DNA of 64,000 nt from Peristeroidobacter agariperforans (GCF_004138335.1 NZ_RYFW01000003.1:248001-312000), one strand, 5' to 3'; positions 36,499-46,793 are shown, counted from the first letter of the stretch. The notes: generated by a model not told the origin, from the letters alone. Numbers and translations: made by a program.

Positions 36499-36879
36499 AT
36501 GGAACCTGAATATTCTTCAACCGTCGTCGAGCACTTCGAGCATCCACGCAACGGCGGACACTTCGAAGCGGGCGAGGGCGTCATCCGTGGCACGGCCGGC
36601 AGCGTCGCGCAGGGCACGATGTTCGTTCTCAGTGCGCAAGTCGCCGAGGAACGAATCGAAGCGGTGCGTTTCGAAGCGTACGGTTGTCCTCATTGCATCG
36701 CCGCCGGCTCCTGGCTGAGCGAGCGCCTGGTGGGGCTGAGTCGCGAGCAGCTGCGAGCCTGGCGCTGGCGCGATGCGGACCAGGCGCTGCAGTTTCCGCT
36801 GGAAAAGCGTGGCCGACTTCTCATTCTCGAAGACGCTGTGCGCGCATTGAGTGAAGCCTGGACCCGGCTTATTCCATAA
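36499..36879 (+). CDS. degenerate IscU-like iron-sulfur scaffold protein
   Basis: The 126-residue protein aligns along its length with IscU (HFEHPRNGG start, FEAYGC, LEDAVRAL end). Of the three cluster-binding cysteines only Cys63 is kept (YGCPHC, with an extra Cys66). The first is lost in GTAGSVAQGT (normally GAPACGDV), and the third (Cys106 in IscU) is replaced by Arg in KRGRLLILED. The LPPVK motif that binds HscA reads FPLEK. It lies 37 bases after the desulfurase gene. It may accept sulfur or form a different cluster rather than act as a standard scaffold. Confidence 0.82.
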   Translation: MEPEYSSTVVEHFEHPRNGGHFEAGEGVIRGTAGSVAQGTMFVLSAQVAEERIEAVRFEAYGCPHCIAAGSWLSERLVGLSREQLRAWRWRDADQALQFPLEKRGRLLILEDAVRALSEAWTRLIP

Positions 36880-36967
36880 TCAGCAGTGCATGGAATGTCG
36901 GTCGGCCGAAAAGGCATGACCTTCGCACTTGATTCAGCAGGCCGCCGCCATCACGCTTGTACACGCT

Positions 36968-37291
36968 ATGAGCATCTCACTGACTCCCGCCGCCGCCGAT
37001 CGTGTCCAGTCTTTCCTCACACGCAGGGGGCATGGCGTTGGCCTGCGCCTCGCGGTCAAGAAGACCGGCTGTTCAGGCTTCGCCTATGTCGTGAACTATG
37101 CCGACGACGTCGGCTCCAACGACGTGGTGTTCGAGGACCGGGGAGTCAAAGTCATTGTCGACCGCGACAGCCTCGACTACATCAATGGCACCGAGGTGGA
37201 CTTCGTGAAGCAGGGCCTCAATGAGGCGTTCCGCTTCCGCAATCCGAAAGCGAAAGGTGAATGCGGCTGCGGCGAGAGCTTCAGCGTGTAA
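36968..37291 (+). CDS. iscA: iron-sulfur cluster assembly protein IscA
   Basis: From the ATG at 36968 the protein has 107 residues and the A-type carrier cysteines Cys35, Cys99 and Cys101 (GCSGF and ECGCG), at the same positions as E. coli IscA. It delivers clusters to apoproteins. The neighbouring iscU-like gene is degenerate, whereas this one has all ligands. A longer in-frame start at 36929 adds a segment without similarity. Confidence 0.93.
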   Translation: MSISLTPAAADRVQSFLTRRGHGVGLRLAVKKTGCSGFAYVVNYADDVGSNDVVFEDRGVKVIVDRDSLDYINGTEVDFVKQGLNEAFRFRNPKAKGECGCGESFSV

Positions 37292-37452
37292 GTGCTTAGG
37301 CCTGAAGCCTAACTCCGCGTCCCCGCTCATTTTCTTGCTGCTCCCGGCCATGCCGGGTAGACTGCGCGCGCGCAATTGCCGCCGCCCGGCGACACCAGCC
37401 TTGGTCAGGTTCGGCAAACTCTTTCCAATTCATTGATTAACGGGACGATTCC

Positions 37453-37884
37453 ATGGCGGTCGAACGCACTTTTTCCATTGTCAAACCCGACGGCGTGCAA
37501 AAGAACGTGATCGGTGAGGTGTACCGCCGCTTCGAGCAGGCCGGCCTCAAGATCATTGCCGCCAAGATGGTTCAGCTGACCCAGGCCCAGGCCGAGGGTT
37601 TCTATGCGGTCCACAAGGAGCGCCCCTTCTTCAAGGACCTGGTGAAGTTCATGATCTCCGGCCCGGTGATGCTCCAGGTGCTGGAAGGTGAAAACGCGGT
37701 GGCCAAGAACCGCGAGCTGATGGGCGCCACCGACCCGAAGAAGGCCGACAAGGGCACGATCCGCGCGGACCTGGCCAACAGCATCGATGAGAACACGGTG
37801 CACGGCTCCGACAGCCTCGACAACGCGAAAATCGAGATCGCATACTTCTTCTCGGCGACCGAACTCTGCCCGCGCACGCGTTGA
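37453..37884 (+). CDS. ndk: nucleoside diphosphate kinase
   Basis: This 143-residue protein has the phosphohistidine His117 in NTVHGSDS and the family N-terminus [12 protein letters not shown]. It balances nucleoside triphosphate pools by transferring phosphate from ATP. The order ndk-rlmN-pilW-rodZ follows the usual gammaproteobacterial arrangement. Confidence 0.97.
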   Translation: MAVERTFSIVKPDGVQKNVIGEVYRRFEQAGLKIIAAKMVQLTQAQAEGFYAVHKERPFFKDLVKFMISGPVMLQVLEGENAVAKNRELMGATDPKKADKGTIRADLANSIDENTVHGSDSLDNAKIEIAYFFSATELCPRTR

Positions 37885-37904
37885 TCGCGACTGCAGGCGC
37901 TCTC

Positions 37905-39023
37905 ATGAACGCGACGACCGCCAAAACCAACCTGCTCGGTCTCACTCGGACCGAGTTGGAGGCGTTCGTCGCGAACATGGGCGAGAAGCCGTTTCGCGCC
38001 CGGCAACTGATGAAGTGGCTGTACAAGCGCCACGTTGCCGATTTCGACCAGATGACGGATCTGGCGAAGAGCTTCCGCGCGAAGCTCGTTGAAGTCGCCG
38101 AAGTCGCGGTGCCGGAAATCACGATGACTCAGGTGTCCGCCGATGGCACACGCAAGTGGCTGCTGGCGATGAACACGAGTGAAGGCGTGAAGCAGGGCAT
38201 CGAGATGGTGTTCATCCCCGAGCCAGGCCGCGGCACGCTGTGCATCTCGAGCCAGGTCGGCTGTGCGATGGATTGCACCTTCTGCTCGACCGCGCAGCAG
38301 GGCTTCAATCGCAATCTGAATGCTGCCGAGATCGTCGGCCAGGTGTGGCTGGCGAACAAGGAGCTCGGCTATCAGCACGGCGGCGATCGCGTGGTCACCA
38401 ATATCGTGTTCATGGGCATGGGCGAGCCGCTGGCGAACTATCGCAACGTTGTGCCGGCGACTGAGATCCTCATGGACGATCTGGGCTTCGATATTTCGCG
38501 TCGTCGTGTCACGGTGAGCACGTCGGGCCTGGTGCCGCAGATGTTGAAGCTCGCCGAAGAAACGAATTGCGCGCTCGCCGTGTCGTTGCACGCACCGAAC
38601 GACGCGTTGCGCGACGAGCTCGTGCCGATCAATCGCAAGCACAAGATCGCCGAGCTGCTGGATGCGTGCTGGGTGTACGTCAACAAACAAAACGCCCGCA
38701 GCATCACCTTCGAATACGTCATGTTGGACGGCGTGAACGATCGTCCGGAGCACGCGCACGAACTGGTAACCCTGCTGAAGGGCCGGCCGGCCAAGCTCAA
38801 CCTGATCCCGTTCAATCCGTTTCCGGGCACGCGTTACAAACGCTCCAGTGCTGCCGCCATCGAGCGCTTCCGTGACATTCTGAATGCGAACGGAGTGATC
38901 GCGACGACGCGTCGGACGCGCGGCGACGACATCGATGCCGCCTGCGGCCAGCTGGTGGGACGCGTGCACGACCGTACGACAGTTCGTCTGGGTTCGAAGC
39001 TGATCTCAGTGGCGGTGCAGTAA
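37905..39023 (+). CDS. rlmN: dual-specificity 23S rRNA/tRNA adenine C2-methyltransferase RlmN
   Basis: The radical-SAM enzyme, about 372 residues from the ATG at 37905, has the cluster motif CAMDCTFC. A conserved C-terminal Cys lies in DIDAACGQL, the site of the methyl-carrying cysteine. It methylates A2503 of 23S rRNA and A37 of tRNAs. I prefer 37905 over the TTG at 37881 because it gives a normal-length N-terminus that lies beyond ndk. It overlaps pilW by one base. Confidence 0.95.
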   Translation: MNATTAKTNLLGLTRTELEAFVANMGEKPFRARQLMKWLYKRHVADFDQMTDLAKSFRAKLVEVAEVAVPEITMTQVSADGTRKWLLAMNTSEGVKQGIEMVFIPEPGRGTLCISSQVGCAMDCTFCSTAQQGFNRNLNAAEIVGQVWLANKELGYQHGGDRVVTNIVFMGMGEPLANYRNVVPATEILMDDLGFDISRRRVTVSTSGLVPQMLKLAEETNCALAVSLHAPNDALRDELVPINRKHKIAELLDACWVYVNKQNARSITFEYVMLDGVNDRPEHAHELVTLLKGRPAKLNLIPFNPFPGTRYKRSSAAAIERFRDILNANGVIATTRRTRGDDIDAACGQLVGRVHDRTTVRLGSKLISVAVQ

Positions 39024-39787
39024 TGAGAAGTACGGCGGTGGCTTTCCTGGTGGTATCGGCCGCGCTCGCCGGTTGCGTGAGCACTGGTAGCACGCAGTTG
39101 GGCTCCCCGGACAACGAGCGTGCCGCCGAAATCAATCTGCAGATCGGCACCGACTATCTGCGCAAGAACAACCTGGTTCAGGCCAAGGAAAAGATCGATA
39201 AGGCGGTCGAGCAGAATCCGCGCAACTCCCAGGCGCAGATCACCGCCGGCATGCTGTACGAGCGGCTCGGCGATAGCGACAAGGCCGAATCGCACTTCGC
39301 GAAGGGCCTGGCGCTCGATCCGAAGAATCCGGAAGTGCAGAACAACTACGGCGCCTTTCTGTGCCAGAAGGGCAAGTACTCGCGCGGCGAAAAGCTGATG
39401 ATCGAGGCTGCGACCAATCCGTTGTATCGCACCCCCGAAGTTGCGTATCTGAACGCGTCCAACTGCGCCCGCAACGGCGGCGACCTGAAGGGCGCCGAGA
39501 CCAATCTGCGCAAGGCGCTGCAAGTGCGGCCGAAGTTCGGCGAAGCGCTGTTCCAGATGGCCGATCTGCAATACAAACAAACCGATTATTTGTCCGCGCG
39601 TGGCTTCCTCGAACGGTACATCGAAGTGGGCCGCACCACCCCGGCTTCGCTGTGGTTGGGCGTGCGCATCGAGCGGGGCCTCGGCAACGTGGCCGCAGCC
39701 AAGAATTATGCGGAACGTTTGAAGCTGGAATACCCGAGGGCTGCTCAGACCAAGGAGTTGATCGAGTCCGAGCGGAATCCTGGATGA
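39023..39787 (+). CDS. pilW: type IV pilus biogenesis/stability lipoprotein PilW (TPR)
   Basis: The 254-residue protein has a lipoprotein signal ending in LAGC (Cys18) and about five TPR-like repeats. Its place after rlmN and before rodZ is that of pilW/pilF, the pilotin needed for PilQ secretin assembly and pilus stability. Membership in the TPR lipoprotein family is clear from the sequence; the pilus role rests on synteny. Confidence 0.9.
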   Translation: MRSTAVAFLVVSAALAGCVSTGSTQLGSPDNERAAEINLQIGTDYLRKNNLVQAKEKIDKAVEQNPRNSQAQITAGMLYERLGDSDKAESHFAKGLALDPKNPEVQNNYGAFLCQKGKYSRGEKLMIEAATNPLYRTPEVAYLNASNCARNGGDLKGAETNLRKALQVRPKFGEALFQMADLQYKQTDYLSARGFLERYIEVGRTTPASLWLGVRIERGLGNVAAAKNYAERLKLEYPRAAQTKELIESERNPG

Positions 39788-40686
39788 ATGCAGCGGGTCA
39801 CAGCAATGAACCTGAGCCAGCGGGCTCGAGCGGGCCTGCGCATGACTCCCTGACGCCTGGCGAATTGTTGCGCAAGGAGCGCGAGCGACGCTCGATCACT
39901 CAGCTGCACATTGCCGAAGAGCTGCACCTGGATGCGCGCGCCGTCGCGGCCATCGAGGACAATCGTTTCGAGCAGCTCGGACCAGCGGTGTATGCACGCG
40001 GGCATTTGCGACAGTACGCCGCACTGTTGGGATTGTCGCCGCAGCTCATCATCGAGCGTTACGAGGCGCTGACCGGTGTGCAGGAAATCCCCGCGCCGAT
40101 TCCGGCGTCGGTGGCCAGTGCGCCGATCGATATGGAACGTCGCTCGCTCGCGGGGCCGTTGTGGTCGGGCGTGGGCTTGATCGCGCTGACCCTGGGCTGG
40201 TGGCTGTGGTCGACGGTGTCGTCGCCGGGCGATCCGATGCAGTCGGCGGTTCCGGACGAGGCGGTGACCGAAGCCGGTTCGTTGCCCTCGACGTTGCCGC
40301 CGGAACCTGCGGACGCATCGGAGCCTGCGCCTCAGGCGCCGCCAGTATCGAATGCCGTGCCTGCAGCGGCGGCATCGGAAACAGCGGGGATACAAGTCCG
40401 GCTGCAAATTCAGTTCAACGACGCATCGTGGACCGAGATCTACGACGCGACCGGCAAACGTTTGATGTTCGGTCTGGGTGAGAGCGGCAAGGTGAGCACG
40501 CTGACAGGCGTCCCGCCAATACGAGTCACGCTCGGCAAGGCGTCCGCGGTCACGGTCCAGGTGAACGATAAACCGGTGGTGGTGCCACGCAGGGCAGGGC
40601 GGGATGCGGCCAAGTTCGTGGTCACCGCGAATGGCGCCGTGGAAATGATGAGCGCGCAAGCGAGTGGTGAGGTTCCGGTCGAGTGA
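39784..40686 (+). CDS. rodZ: RodZ-type helix-turn-helix membrane protein
   Basis: The 300-residue protein starts in an ATGA overlap with pilW. It has a cytoplasmic XRE-like HTH (about residues 20-85), a transmembrane helix (about 125-145, LWSGVGLIALTLGWWLW), a Pro/Ala-rich linker, and a C-terminal DUF4115 beta domain (about 200-290). RodZ links MreB to the cell-wall elongation machinery. The next gene begins inside its stop, so ispG, which normally sits here, is missing. Confidence 0.92.
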   Translation: MNAAGHSNEPEPAGSSGPAHDSLTPGELLRKERERRSITQLHIAEELHLDARAVAAIEDNRFEQLGPAVYARGHLRQYAALLGLSPQLIIERYEALTGVQEIPAPIPASVASAPIDMERRSLAGPLWSGVGLIALTLGWWLWSTVSSPGDPMQSAVPDEAVTEAGSLPSTLPPEPADASEPAPQAPPVSNAVPAAAASETAGIQVRLQIQFNDASWTEIYDATGKRLMFGLGESGKVSTLTGVPPIRVTLGKASAVTVQVNDKPVVVPRRAGRDAAKFVVTANGAVEMMSAQASGEVPVE

Positions 40687-41963
40687 CTCAGCAGCAGATC
40701 CAGCCGCCTCGCGGCATGAACGATATCTTGCCGGCCGACTCGGCGGCCTGGCAGCGCCTGGAGAACCTGGCGCGCGAGATTTTTGGCTCGTATGCGTATC
40801 AGGAAATCCGCGTGCCGCTGGTCGAGCACACCGGATTGTTCAAGCGCTCGATCGGCGAGTTCACCGATGTCGTGTCGAAGGAAATGTTTACTTTCCAGGA
40901 TCCGGGCGGCGACTCGTTGACGCTGCGTCCGGAGGCGACTGCCGGCATCGTGCGCGCGATGATCAGCAACGGGCTGCTGCACAATCAGAAGCAGCGCGTG
41001 TGGACGTCAGGACCGATGTTTCGTCACGAGAAGCCGCAGCGTGGCCGCTTCCGTCAGTTTCATCAGCTCGACGTGGAAGCCTTTGGCTATCCGGGTCCGG
41101 ACATCGATGCGGAAGTGATTTTGCTGAGCTCGCGTCTGCTGACCAAGGCGGGCGTGAAACGCCTGGAGCTGAACCTGAACTCGCTCGGCACGCCGGCCTC
41201 GCGCCGTGTGTATCGCGAGAAGCTGGTCGAATACTTCACCGCGCACAAGTCCAAGTTGGATCCGGACAGCCTGCGACGTCTGGACGGCAACCCGCTGCGC
41301 ATTCTCGATAGCAAGAATCCGGATCTGCAGGACATCATCAAGAACGCGCCGATGCTGACCGAGCATCTCGACGAAGAGTCGCGCACACACTTCGGCGGCC
41401 TGTGCCGTCACCTCGACGCGCTGGGCGTGAAGTACGTGTTGAATCCGCTGCTGGTCCGCGGTCTCGATTACTACTCGCACACGGTGTTCGAGTGGGTGAC
41501 GACCGAATTGGGCTCGCAGGGCGCGGTGTGCTCGGGCGGCCGCTACGACGGGCTGGTCGAGCAACTCGGCGGCGATTCGACGCCCGCCATCGGCTGGGCG
41601 CTCGGACAAGAGCGCATCATCGACCTCATCAAGGTCCAGCACGGCGAAGTGCCGACGCCGGCGCCGGACGTGTACTTCGTCGTTGCCGGTGAGCGCGCCG
41701 AGGCCGAGGGGCTGCGAATTGCAGAAAATCTGCGCGACCAAATTCCCGGTCTGCGCATCGAGATGAACTGTGGCGGTGGCAGTTTCAAGTCGCAGCTCAA
41801 GCGCTCCGACAAGAGTGGCGCGGCCTGGGCACTGATTCTCGGCGACTCGGAAACTGAAAAGCGCGTCGCTGGTCTGAAGTCCCTGCGGGTAGAGGCACCG
41901 CAGGTGGAAGTCGCCTGGGAGCGACTGGTCGACGAGCTGGGCGCGCGCCTGGCACAACGTTGA
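40683..41963 (+). CDS. hisS: histidyl-tRNA synthetase
   Basis: The 426-residue class II synthetase begins with GTG overlapping rodZ. Motifs visible are the N-terminal PRGMNDILP, the histidine-specific VRGLDYY loop, CSGGRYDGL, and a C-terminal anticodon-binding domain (about 330-420). It attaches histidine to tRNA-His. Confidence 0.97.
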   Translation: MTQQQIQPPRGMNDILPADSAAWQRLENLAREIFGSYAYQEIRVPLVEHTGLFKRSIGEFTDVVSKEMFTFQDPGGDSLTLRPEATAGIVRAMISNGLLHNQKQRVWTSGPMFRHEKPQRGRFRQFHQLDVEAFGYPGPDIDAEVILLSSRLLTKAGVKRLELNLNSLGTPASRRVYREKLVEYFTAHKSKLDPDSLRRLDGNPLRILDSKNPDLQDIIKNAPMLTEHLDEESRTHFGGLCRHLDALGVKYVLNPLLVRGLDYYSHTVFEWVTTELGSQGAVCSGGRYDGLVEQLGGDSTPAIGWALGQERIIDLIKVQHGEVPTPAPDVYFVVAGERAEAEGLRIAENLRDQIPGLRIEMNCGGGSFKSQLKRSDKSGAAWALILGDSETEKRVAGLKSLRVEAPQVEVAWERLVDELGARLAQR

Positions 41964-42011
41964 CCTTGGGCTTAAGTCTCCAACCCTTACTACAATTCAA
42001 GACGGCAAGTC

Positions 42012-42713
42012 ATGGTCGAAGAATATCTGACCGATCGCGATCAGGAAGAAGCGCTCCGCAACTGGTGGCGGGAGAACTGGAGCTGGATTCTCGGCGGCGT
42101 CGTGCTGGGCCTGGTGCTGCTGGGCGGCTGGCAGTACTGGAAAGTCCACACCGCGAATCAGGCTGCTGCGGCGGCCAAGGTGTACGAAGAGTTTCGTGGC
42201 GCGCTGGACAAGAAGGACGTGGAGGCGGCGAACCGATCGCTGAGCTCGCTCGCGGCCGATCACAAGCAGTCGCCGTACACACAGCACGCCCGCTTGTTGC
42301 TGGCGAGGAAGCACGTCGAGGACGGCAAGTTCGATGAAGCTCTGCCGCTGCTGCGGGCGGTCGCCGATGAGTCCGCCGACGCGGAGCTTGCCTGGGTGGC
42401 GCGCCTGCGTGTGGCTCGTGTGCTCATTCAGCAAGGCAAGCATGACGAGGTGCTGAGTCTGCTGGATCCGGAGAAGGCCGGTGCCTTTGCCGCTCAGGTT
42501 CGCGAGATTCGCGGCGATGCTCAGGTTGCGAAAGGCAATCCTGAAGGGGCGCGCGCCGAGTATGCAGCTGCGCTCGCGGCTAACATCGATCCACGTGCCG
42601 ATCGCGCGATCGACCGCACTTTGCTCGAAATGAAACTGCAGGACGTGGGCGGCGATAAAGCAGCCGCCGCGCCCGAGACCAAGCCGGCGGCCCCGGCCGA
42701 GGGTCAGCCATGA
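42012..42713 (+). CDS. yfgM: YfgM family protein (ancillary SecYEG translocon subunit)
   Basis: The 233-residue protein has a short cytoplasmic N-terminus, one transmembrane helix (about residues 23-42, WILGGVVLGLVLLGGW), and periplasmic TPR repeats. In E. coli YfgM binds SecYEG with PpiD. The gene overlaps bamB (ATGA) in the standard hisS-yfgM-bamB-der order. Confidence 0.92.
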   Translation: MVEEYLTDRDQEEALRNWWRENWSWILGGVVLGLVLLGGWQYWKVHTANQAAAAAKVYEEFRGALDKKDVEAANRSLSSLAADHKQSPYTQHARLLLARKHVEDGKFDEALPLLRAVADESADAELAWVARLRVARVLIQQGKHDEVLSLLDPEKAGAFAAQVREIRGDAQVAKGNPEGARAEYAAALAANIDPRADRAIDRTLLEMKLQDVGGDKAAAAPETKPAAPAEGQP

Positions 42714-43915
42714 TCGACAAGAAGACTTCCTTGAATCGTCTGTATCGTGGCGCGCGCATCGCCGCTGCCGCGACGGCCTTGCTCGTGATGCTCGGCTGCG
42801 ACAATGACAAGGAGGTCGATCCGCCCGCGGAGCTGACCGAGATCAAGGCGACGCGCGACGTGCATCGCGTCTGGACGGCAGGGCTCGGCGGTGATTCGGA
42901 GCGGATGCGTCTGGCGCTGCGGCCAATTGTCGTCGACGGTGTCGTGTATGCCGCCTCTCACGATGGCGAAGTGATCGCGATGGGGGCCGCGAATGGCAAG
43001 CGCAACTGGGTCGCGAAGACCAAGCTGGCGCTGTCGGCGGGGCCTGAAGTTGCCAGTGGCCTGGTAGTAGTCGGCTCGAGCGACGGCGACATCGTGGCGC
43101 TCGATGCCACCAATGGCGCGCAACGCTGGCGCAAGGCCATTGCCAGCGAAATCCTCGCTCAGCCGCTGATCGTGAACGACGTGGTCGTGATCCGCACCGT
43201 CGACGGTCACGTCGAAGGCCTGTCGGCGACCGACGGGGCGACCAAGTGGGCGGTCGATGAACAGGTGCCGAGGCTGACATTGCGTGGCACGGCGCCGCCG
43301 GTGCTGGCTGGAGATCGCATCATCGCCGGCTTCGACAACGGCAAGGTGCTGGCCATCGACCCGCGCAATGGCGAAGTGATGTGGGACACGATCGTGAACT
43401 CGCCTCGCGGCCGTACCGAATTGGAACGCCTCTCCGACATCGATTCGCCGGCGCGCATCGCGGGCGACGATATTTTCGTCGTCGGCTTCCAGGGTCGGGT
43501 CGCGATGCTGGCGCGTGATTCCGGTCAGATCTGGTGGGCGCGCGATGCTTCGAGCTATCGCGGCTTTACCATGGACGAGCAGAATTTGTATCTCACCAAC
43601 GCGGACAGCGTCGTGGTCGCCATGCGTCGTAGTGACGGCGCCGTGCAGTGGGAGCAGGACACGATGAGGCGTCGTGGCTTGACCGCGCCGGCCATCGACG
43701 GCGATGCGCTGGTGGTGGGCGACTTCGAGGGTTATCTGCACTGGCTCGACAAGGAGACGGGCGCCATCGTCGCGCGTCAGAAGACCGACGGCGAGCGCAT
43801 CACCAACGCCGCGATCAGCGACAACGAGCGCGTGTTCGTGCAGACCGACTCGGGCAAGTTGCTCGCGTTTCAAAGCAAAGCTCGCGAAGTCAAAACAGCT
43901 GACAGCGGTCAATAG
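42710..43915 (+). CDS. bamB: outer-membrane assembly lipoprotein BamB
   Basis: This 401-residue lipoprotein has a signal ending in MLGC (Cys30), followed by an eight-bladed beta-propeller with PQQ-like repeat motifs (for example [15 protein letters not shown] and [14 protein letters not shown]). BamB is part of the BAM complex that inserts outer-membrane barrels, such as the TonB receptors in this window. Confidence 0.94.
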   Translation: MIDKKTSLNRLYRGARIAAAATALLVMLGCDNDKEVDPPAELTEIKATRDVHRVWTAGLGGDSERMRLALRPIVVDGVVYAASHDGEVIAMGAANGKRNWVAKTKLALSAGPEVASGLVVVGSSDGDIVALDATNGAQRWRKAIASEILAQPLIVNDVVVIRTVDGHVEGLSATDGATKWAVDEQVPRLTLRGTAPPVLAGDRIIAGFDNGKVLAIDPRNGEVMWDTIVNSPRGRTELERLSDIDSPARIAGDDIFVVGFQGRVAMLARDSGQIWWARDASSYRGFTMDEQNLYLTNADSVVVAMRRSDGAVQWEQDTMRRRGLTAPAIDGDALVVGDFEGYLHWLDKETGAIVARQKTDGERITNAAISDNERVFVQTDSGKLLAFQSKAREVKTADSGQ

Positions 43916-43968
43916 TTGGCCGCTGCCCAGGCAGCACGCACCTTTTCGATATTTTCCAATTACTCATC

Positions 43969-45363
43969 ATGCTGCCTGTTGTTGCTCTGGTCGGTCGCCC
44001 CAACGTCGGTAAGTCGACGTTGTTCAACTTTCTCACGCGCACCCGCGACGCGCTCGTCGCGGACATGCCCGGCCTCACGCGCGACCGTAATTACGGATAC
44101 GGCAAAGTCGGCTCGATTCCCTATGTCGTCGTCGATACCGGCGGCTTGGTCGTCGATGCGCAGGGCGTCGAGCAGCACATGGTCAAGCAAGCGCTGCGCG
44201 CCGTCGAAGAGGCGGATCGAGTTCTGTTTCTGGTCGACTCGCGCGCCGGCGTGACGCCGGACGATCACTACATCGCGCAGACGCTGCGCAAGCTGAACAA
44301 GAAGGTATTCCTCCTTGCCAACAAGGCGGAGGGTGTCGACTCGGCAACGGCCGGTGCTGATTTCTATGGGCTCGGCTTAGGCGAGCCTCAAGCGATCTCC
44401 GCTCAGCATGGCGATGGCGTGCGGAGCCTGATGGACGACGTGTTCGAAGGCATCGAGCTTCCTGAAGGCGCCGCTGCCGCGGGCGGACAGGACGACATTC
44501 GCGTCGCAGTCATCGGTCGGCCCAACGTCGGCAAGTCGACGCTCATCAATCGTCTGCTCGGCGAAGAGCGGCTGATTTCCTTCGATCAGCCCGGCACCAC
44601 GCGCGATGCGGTGTTCGTGCCGTTCGAGCGCGACGGCCAAACGTATACATTGATCGACACCGCCGGCGTGCGACGCCGCGCCCGCGTCGAGGAAGCGATC
44701 GAGAAGTTCAGCGTCATCAAGGCGCTGCAGGCGGTCGATTCAGCGAACGTCGTGATCGGCGTGATCGATGCTCACGACGCGGTGACCGAGCAGGACGCGA
44801 GTTTGTTCGGCATGGTCGCAGAGCGCGGCCGCGCCTTGTTGATCGCGGTCAACAAGTGGGACGGTATTCCTTCCGACAAGCGAGATGAGATCCGCGCGGG
44901 CCTGGATTTGCGCCTGCCGTTCCTGGATTTCGCGCCGGTTCATTTCATCTCGGCGTTGCATGGCACGGGCGTGGGCGAGCTGATGCGCGCCGTGAAGCAC
45001 GCATACGACGCGTCGATGCGAGAGATGGCGACGCCCGAGCTGACGCGAGTGTTGGAGACGGCGATGGAGCAGCACCAGCCGCCGCTGGTTCGCGGCCGTC
45101 GCATCAAGCTGCGATACGCGCACCAGGGCGGGCGCAACCCGCCCATCATCGTGGTCCACGGCAACCAGATCCAGCACGTCCCCGATGCATACAAGCGCTA
45201 CCTGGCGAACGTGTTCCGCAAGAACTTTCGCCTGGAAGGCACACCGGTGCGCGTGCAATTCCGTGCCGATGACAATCCGTTCAAAGGTAAAAGGAATCCG
45301 CTGACACCGCGCCAGCGTCGCACCGAGCAGCGCAGGGCGAAGCGCTCTCACAAGAAAACCTAA
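43969..45363 (+). CDS. der: ribosome-assembly GTPase Der
   Basis: The 464-residue protein has two tandem GTPase domains, each with a [10 protein letters not shown]-loop (near residues 8 and 180), and the C-terminal KH-like domain. A basic tail ends it. Der acts in 50S subunit maturation. Confidence 0.97.
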   Translation: MLPVVALVGRPNVGKSTLFNFLTRTRDALVADMPGLTRDRNYGYGKVGSIPYVVVDTGGLVVDAQGVEQHMVKQALRAVEEADRVLFLVDSRAGVTPDDHYIAQTLRKLNKKVFLLANKAEGVDSATAGADFYGLGLGEPQAISAQHGDGVRSLMDDVFEGIELPEGAAAAGGQDDIRVAVIGRPNVGKSTLINRLLGEERLISFDQPGTTRDAVFVPFERDGQTYTLIDTAGVRRRARVEEAIEKFSVIKALQAVDSANVVIGVIDAHDAVTEQDASLFGMVAERGRALLIAVNKWDGIPSDKRDEIRAGLDLRLPFLDFAPVHFISALHGTGVGELMRAVKHAYDASMREMATPELTRVLETAMEQHQPPLVRGRRIKLRYAHQGGRNPPIIVVHGNQIQHVPDAYKRYLANVFRKNFRLEGTPVRVQFRADDNPFKGKRNPLTPRQRRTEQRRAKRSHKKT

Positions 45364-45467
45364 GGCGGGTCTTCCGGCCAGCAATCTGCATATAGCGCCC
45401 AGCAATGTTCGATCGTCACGGCTCGGGTTTACACTGACGGTGACAACACGGTCTTGGACAGGCACTC

Positions 45468-46580
45468 ATGGCTTCAGCCCGCAAAATCCTCAAGCTCGAC
45501 CGCCCGTTTCCCATGCGGCGGGGCGGCGCTCTGCAGGACGTGCAGATCGCGTATGAGACCTGGGGCGACCTGAGCTTCTGCAACGACAACGCCATTCTGA
45601 TCTTCACCGGCCTGTCGCCCTCGGCGCACGCCGCATCCTCCACCGAGGATCCCGCGCCGGGCTGGTGGGAAGACATGATCGGTCCGGGCCGCCCCATCGA
45701 CACGCGCCGCTTCTTCGTCATTTGCGTGAACTCGCTCGGCAGTCCGTTCGGTTCCACCTCGCCGGCGTCCATCAATCCCGCCACCGGTCAGTGCTATCGA
45801 CTGACGTTCCCCGTGCTGACGGTGGAAGACATCGCACGGGCCGGCCATGAAGTCGTCGCATCTCTGGGCATCAAAAAACTCGCCGCCGTCGTCGGCCCGT
45901 CGCTCGGCGGCATGACCGTCCTGGCTTACTGCGCTTTGTTTCCTGAAGGGGCGAGGGCGCTCGTTTCCATTTCCTCCGCCGCGCGCTCGACGCCATTCGC
46001 GATCGCCTTGCGCTCATTGCAGCGAGAGATGATTCGTAAAGATCCAGCCTGGCTCGAAGGCAACTACGCGTCCGATGCGATTCCCGTGCAGGGCATGCGC
46101 CTGGCGCGCAAGCTCGGCATGATCACGTATCGTTCCGCGAAGGAATGGCTGCAACGTTTCGGCCGCGAGCGCGCCAACGCCGAGCGCAAGCCGGGCGATC
46201 CGTTCGGCATCGACTTCGAAGTCGAGTCGTATCTGGAAAATCACGCCGTCAAATTCATCGGCCAGTTCGACCCGAACTGCTATCTCTACATCTCGCGCGC
46301 CATGGACCTGTTCGACCTCGCCGACCACGGCGGCTCCGTCGCCGAGGCGCTGCGCCGGTTCAGCGTCGAGCGCGCCTTGATCATCGGCGTCGAGACCGAC
46401 CTGCTGTTCCCCATCGAACAACAACAAGAGCTCGCCGACGGCCTGAGCAACGGCACCCGCACCGTGCAGTTCGCCCGCCTCGCTTCCATCCAGGGCCACG
46501 ATTCATTCTTGGTCGACATGGACCGCTTCCGGCCGGTGATCACCGATTTCCTGGCCGAGCTGAAGCTGGCGAATCCGTGA
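45468..46580 (+). CDS. MetX-family O-acyltransferase, probable serine O-succinyltransferase
   Basis: This 370-residue alpha/beta-hydrolase-fold enzyme has the nucleophile elbow GPSLGGM (143-149, Ser145), a catalytic Asp in ETDLLFP and a His in QGHDSF. Its pattern (YETWGDLS, TGLSPSAHAA, GWWEDMIGPG, NSLGSPFGSTSPASINP) is that of MetX-like proteins of Xanthomonadales reported as serine O-succinyltransferases for cysteine synthesis. Homoserine O-acetyl- or succinyltransferase activity (methionine synthesis) remains possible because the family is prone to misannotation. It stands alone downstream of der. Confidence 0.85.
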   Translation: MASARKILKLDRPFPMRRGGALQDVQIAYETWGDLSFCNDNAILIFTGLSPSAHAASSTEDPAPGWWEDMIGPGRPIDTRRFFVICVNSLGSPFGSTSPASINPATGQCYRLTFPVLTVEDIARAGHEVVASLGIKKLAAVVGPSLGGMTVLAYCALFPEGARALVSISSAARSTPFAIALRSLQREMIRKDPAWLEGNYASDAIPVQGMRLARKLGMITYRSAKEWLQRFGRERANAERKPGDPFGIDFEVESYLENHAVKFIGQFDPNCYLYISRAMDLFDLADHGGSVAEALRRFSVERALIIGVETDLLFPIEQQQELADGLSNGTRTVQFARLASIQGHDSFLVDMDRFRPVITDFLAELKLANP

Positions 46581-46793
46581 TGAACGGTTAATTCAATCGA
46601 TCAGGGCTTGCTGGTTGCCAAGTAAGTCAATGATTTCATTGCAAAGCGTGGGGCGCAGGAGCCGGGCGTGATGGTTACACGGTCTCGTTGGACCCCTCGT
46701 CCGGGTGGGATCGCCCTGCAATGAGAGAGAAATTGCGCCTGAGCAAGCGAATCGCTGGCCTGGCGACAATTAGGCGGTGCGGAGATAGAGACG

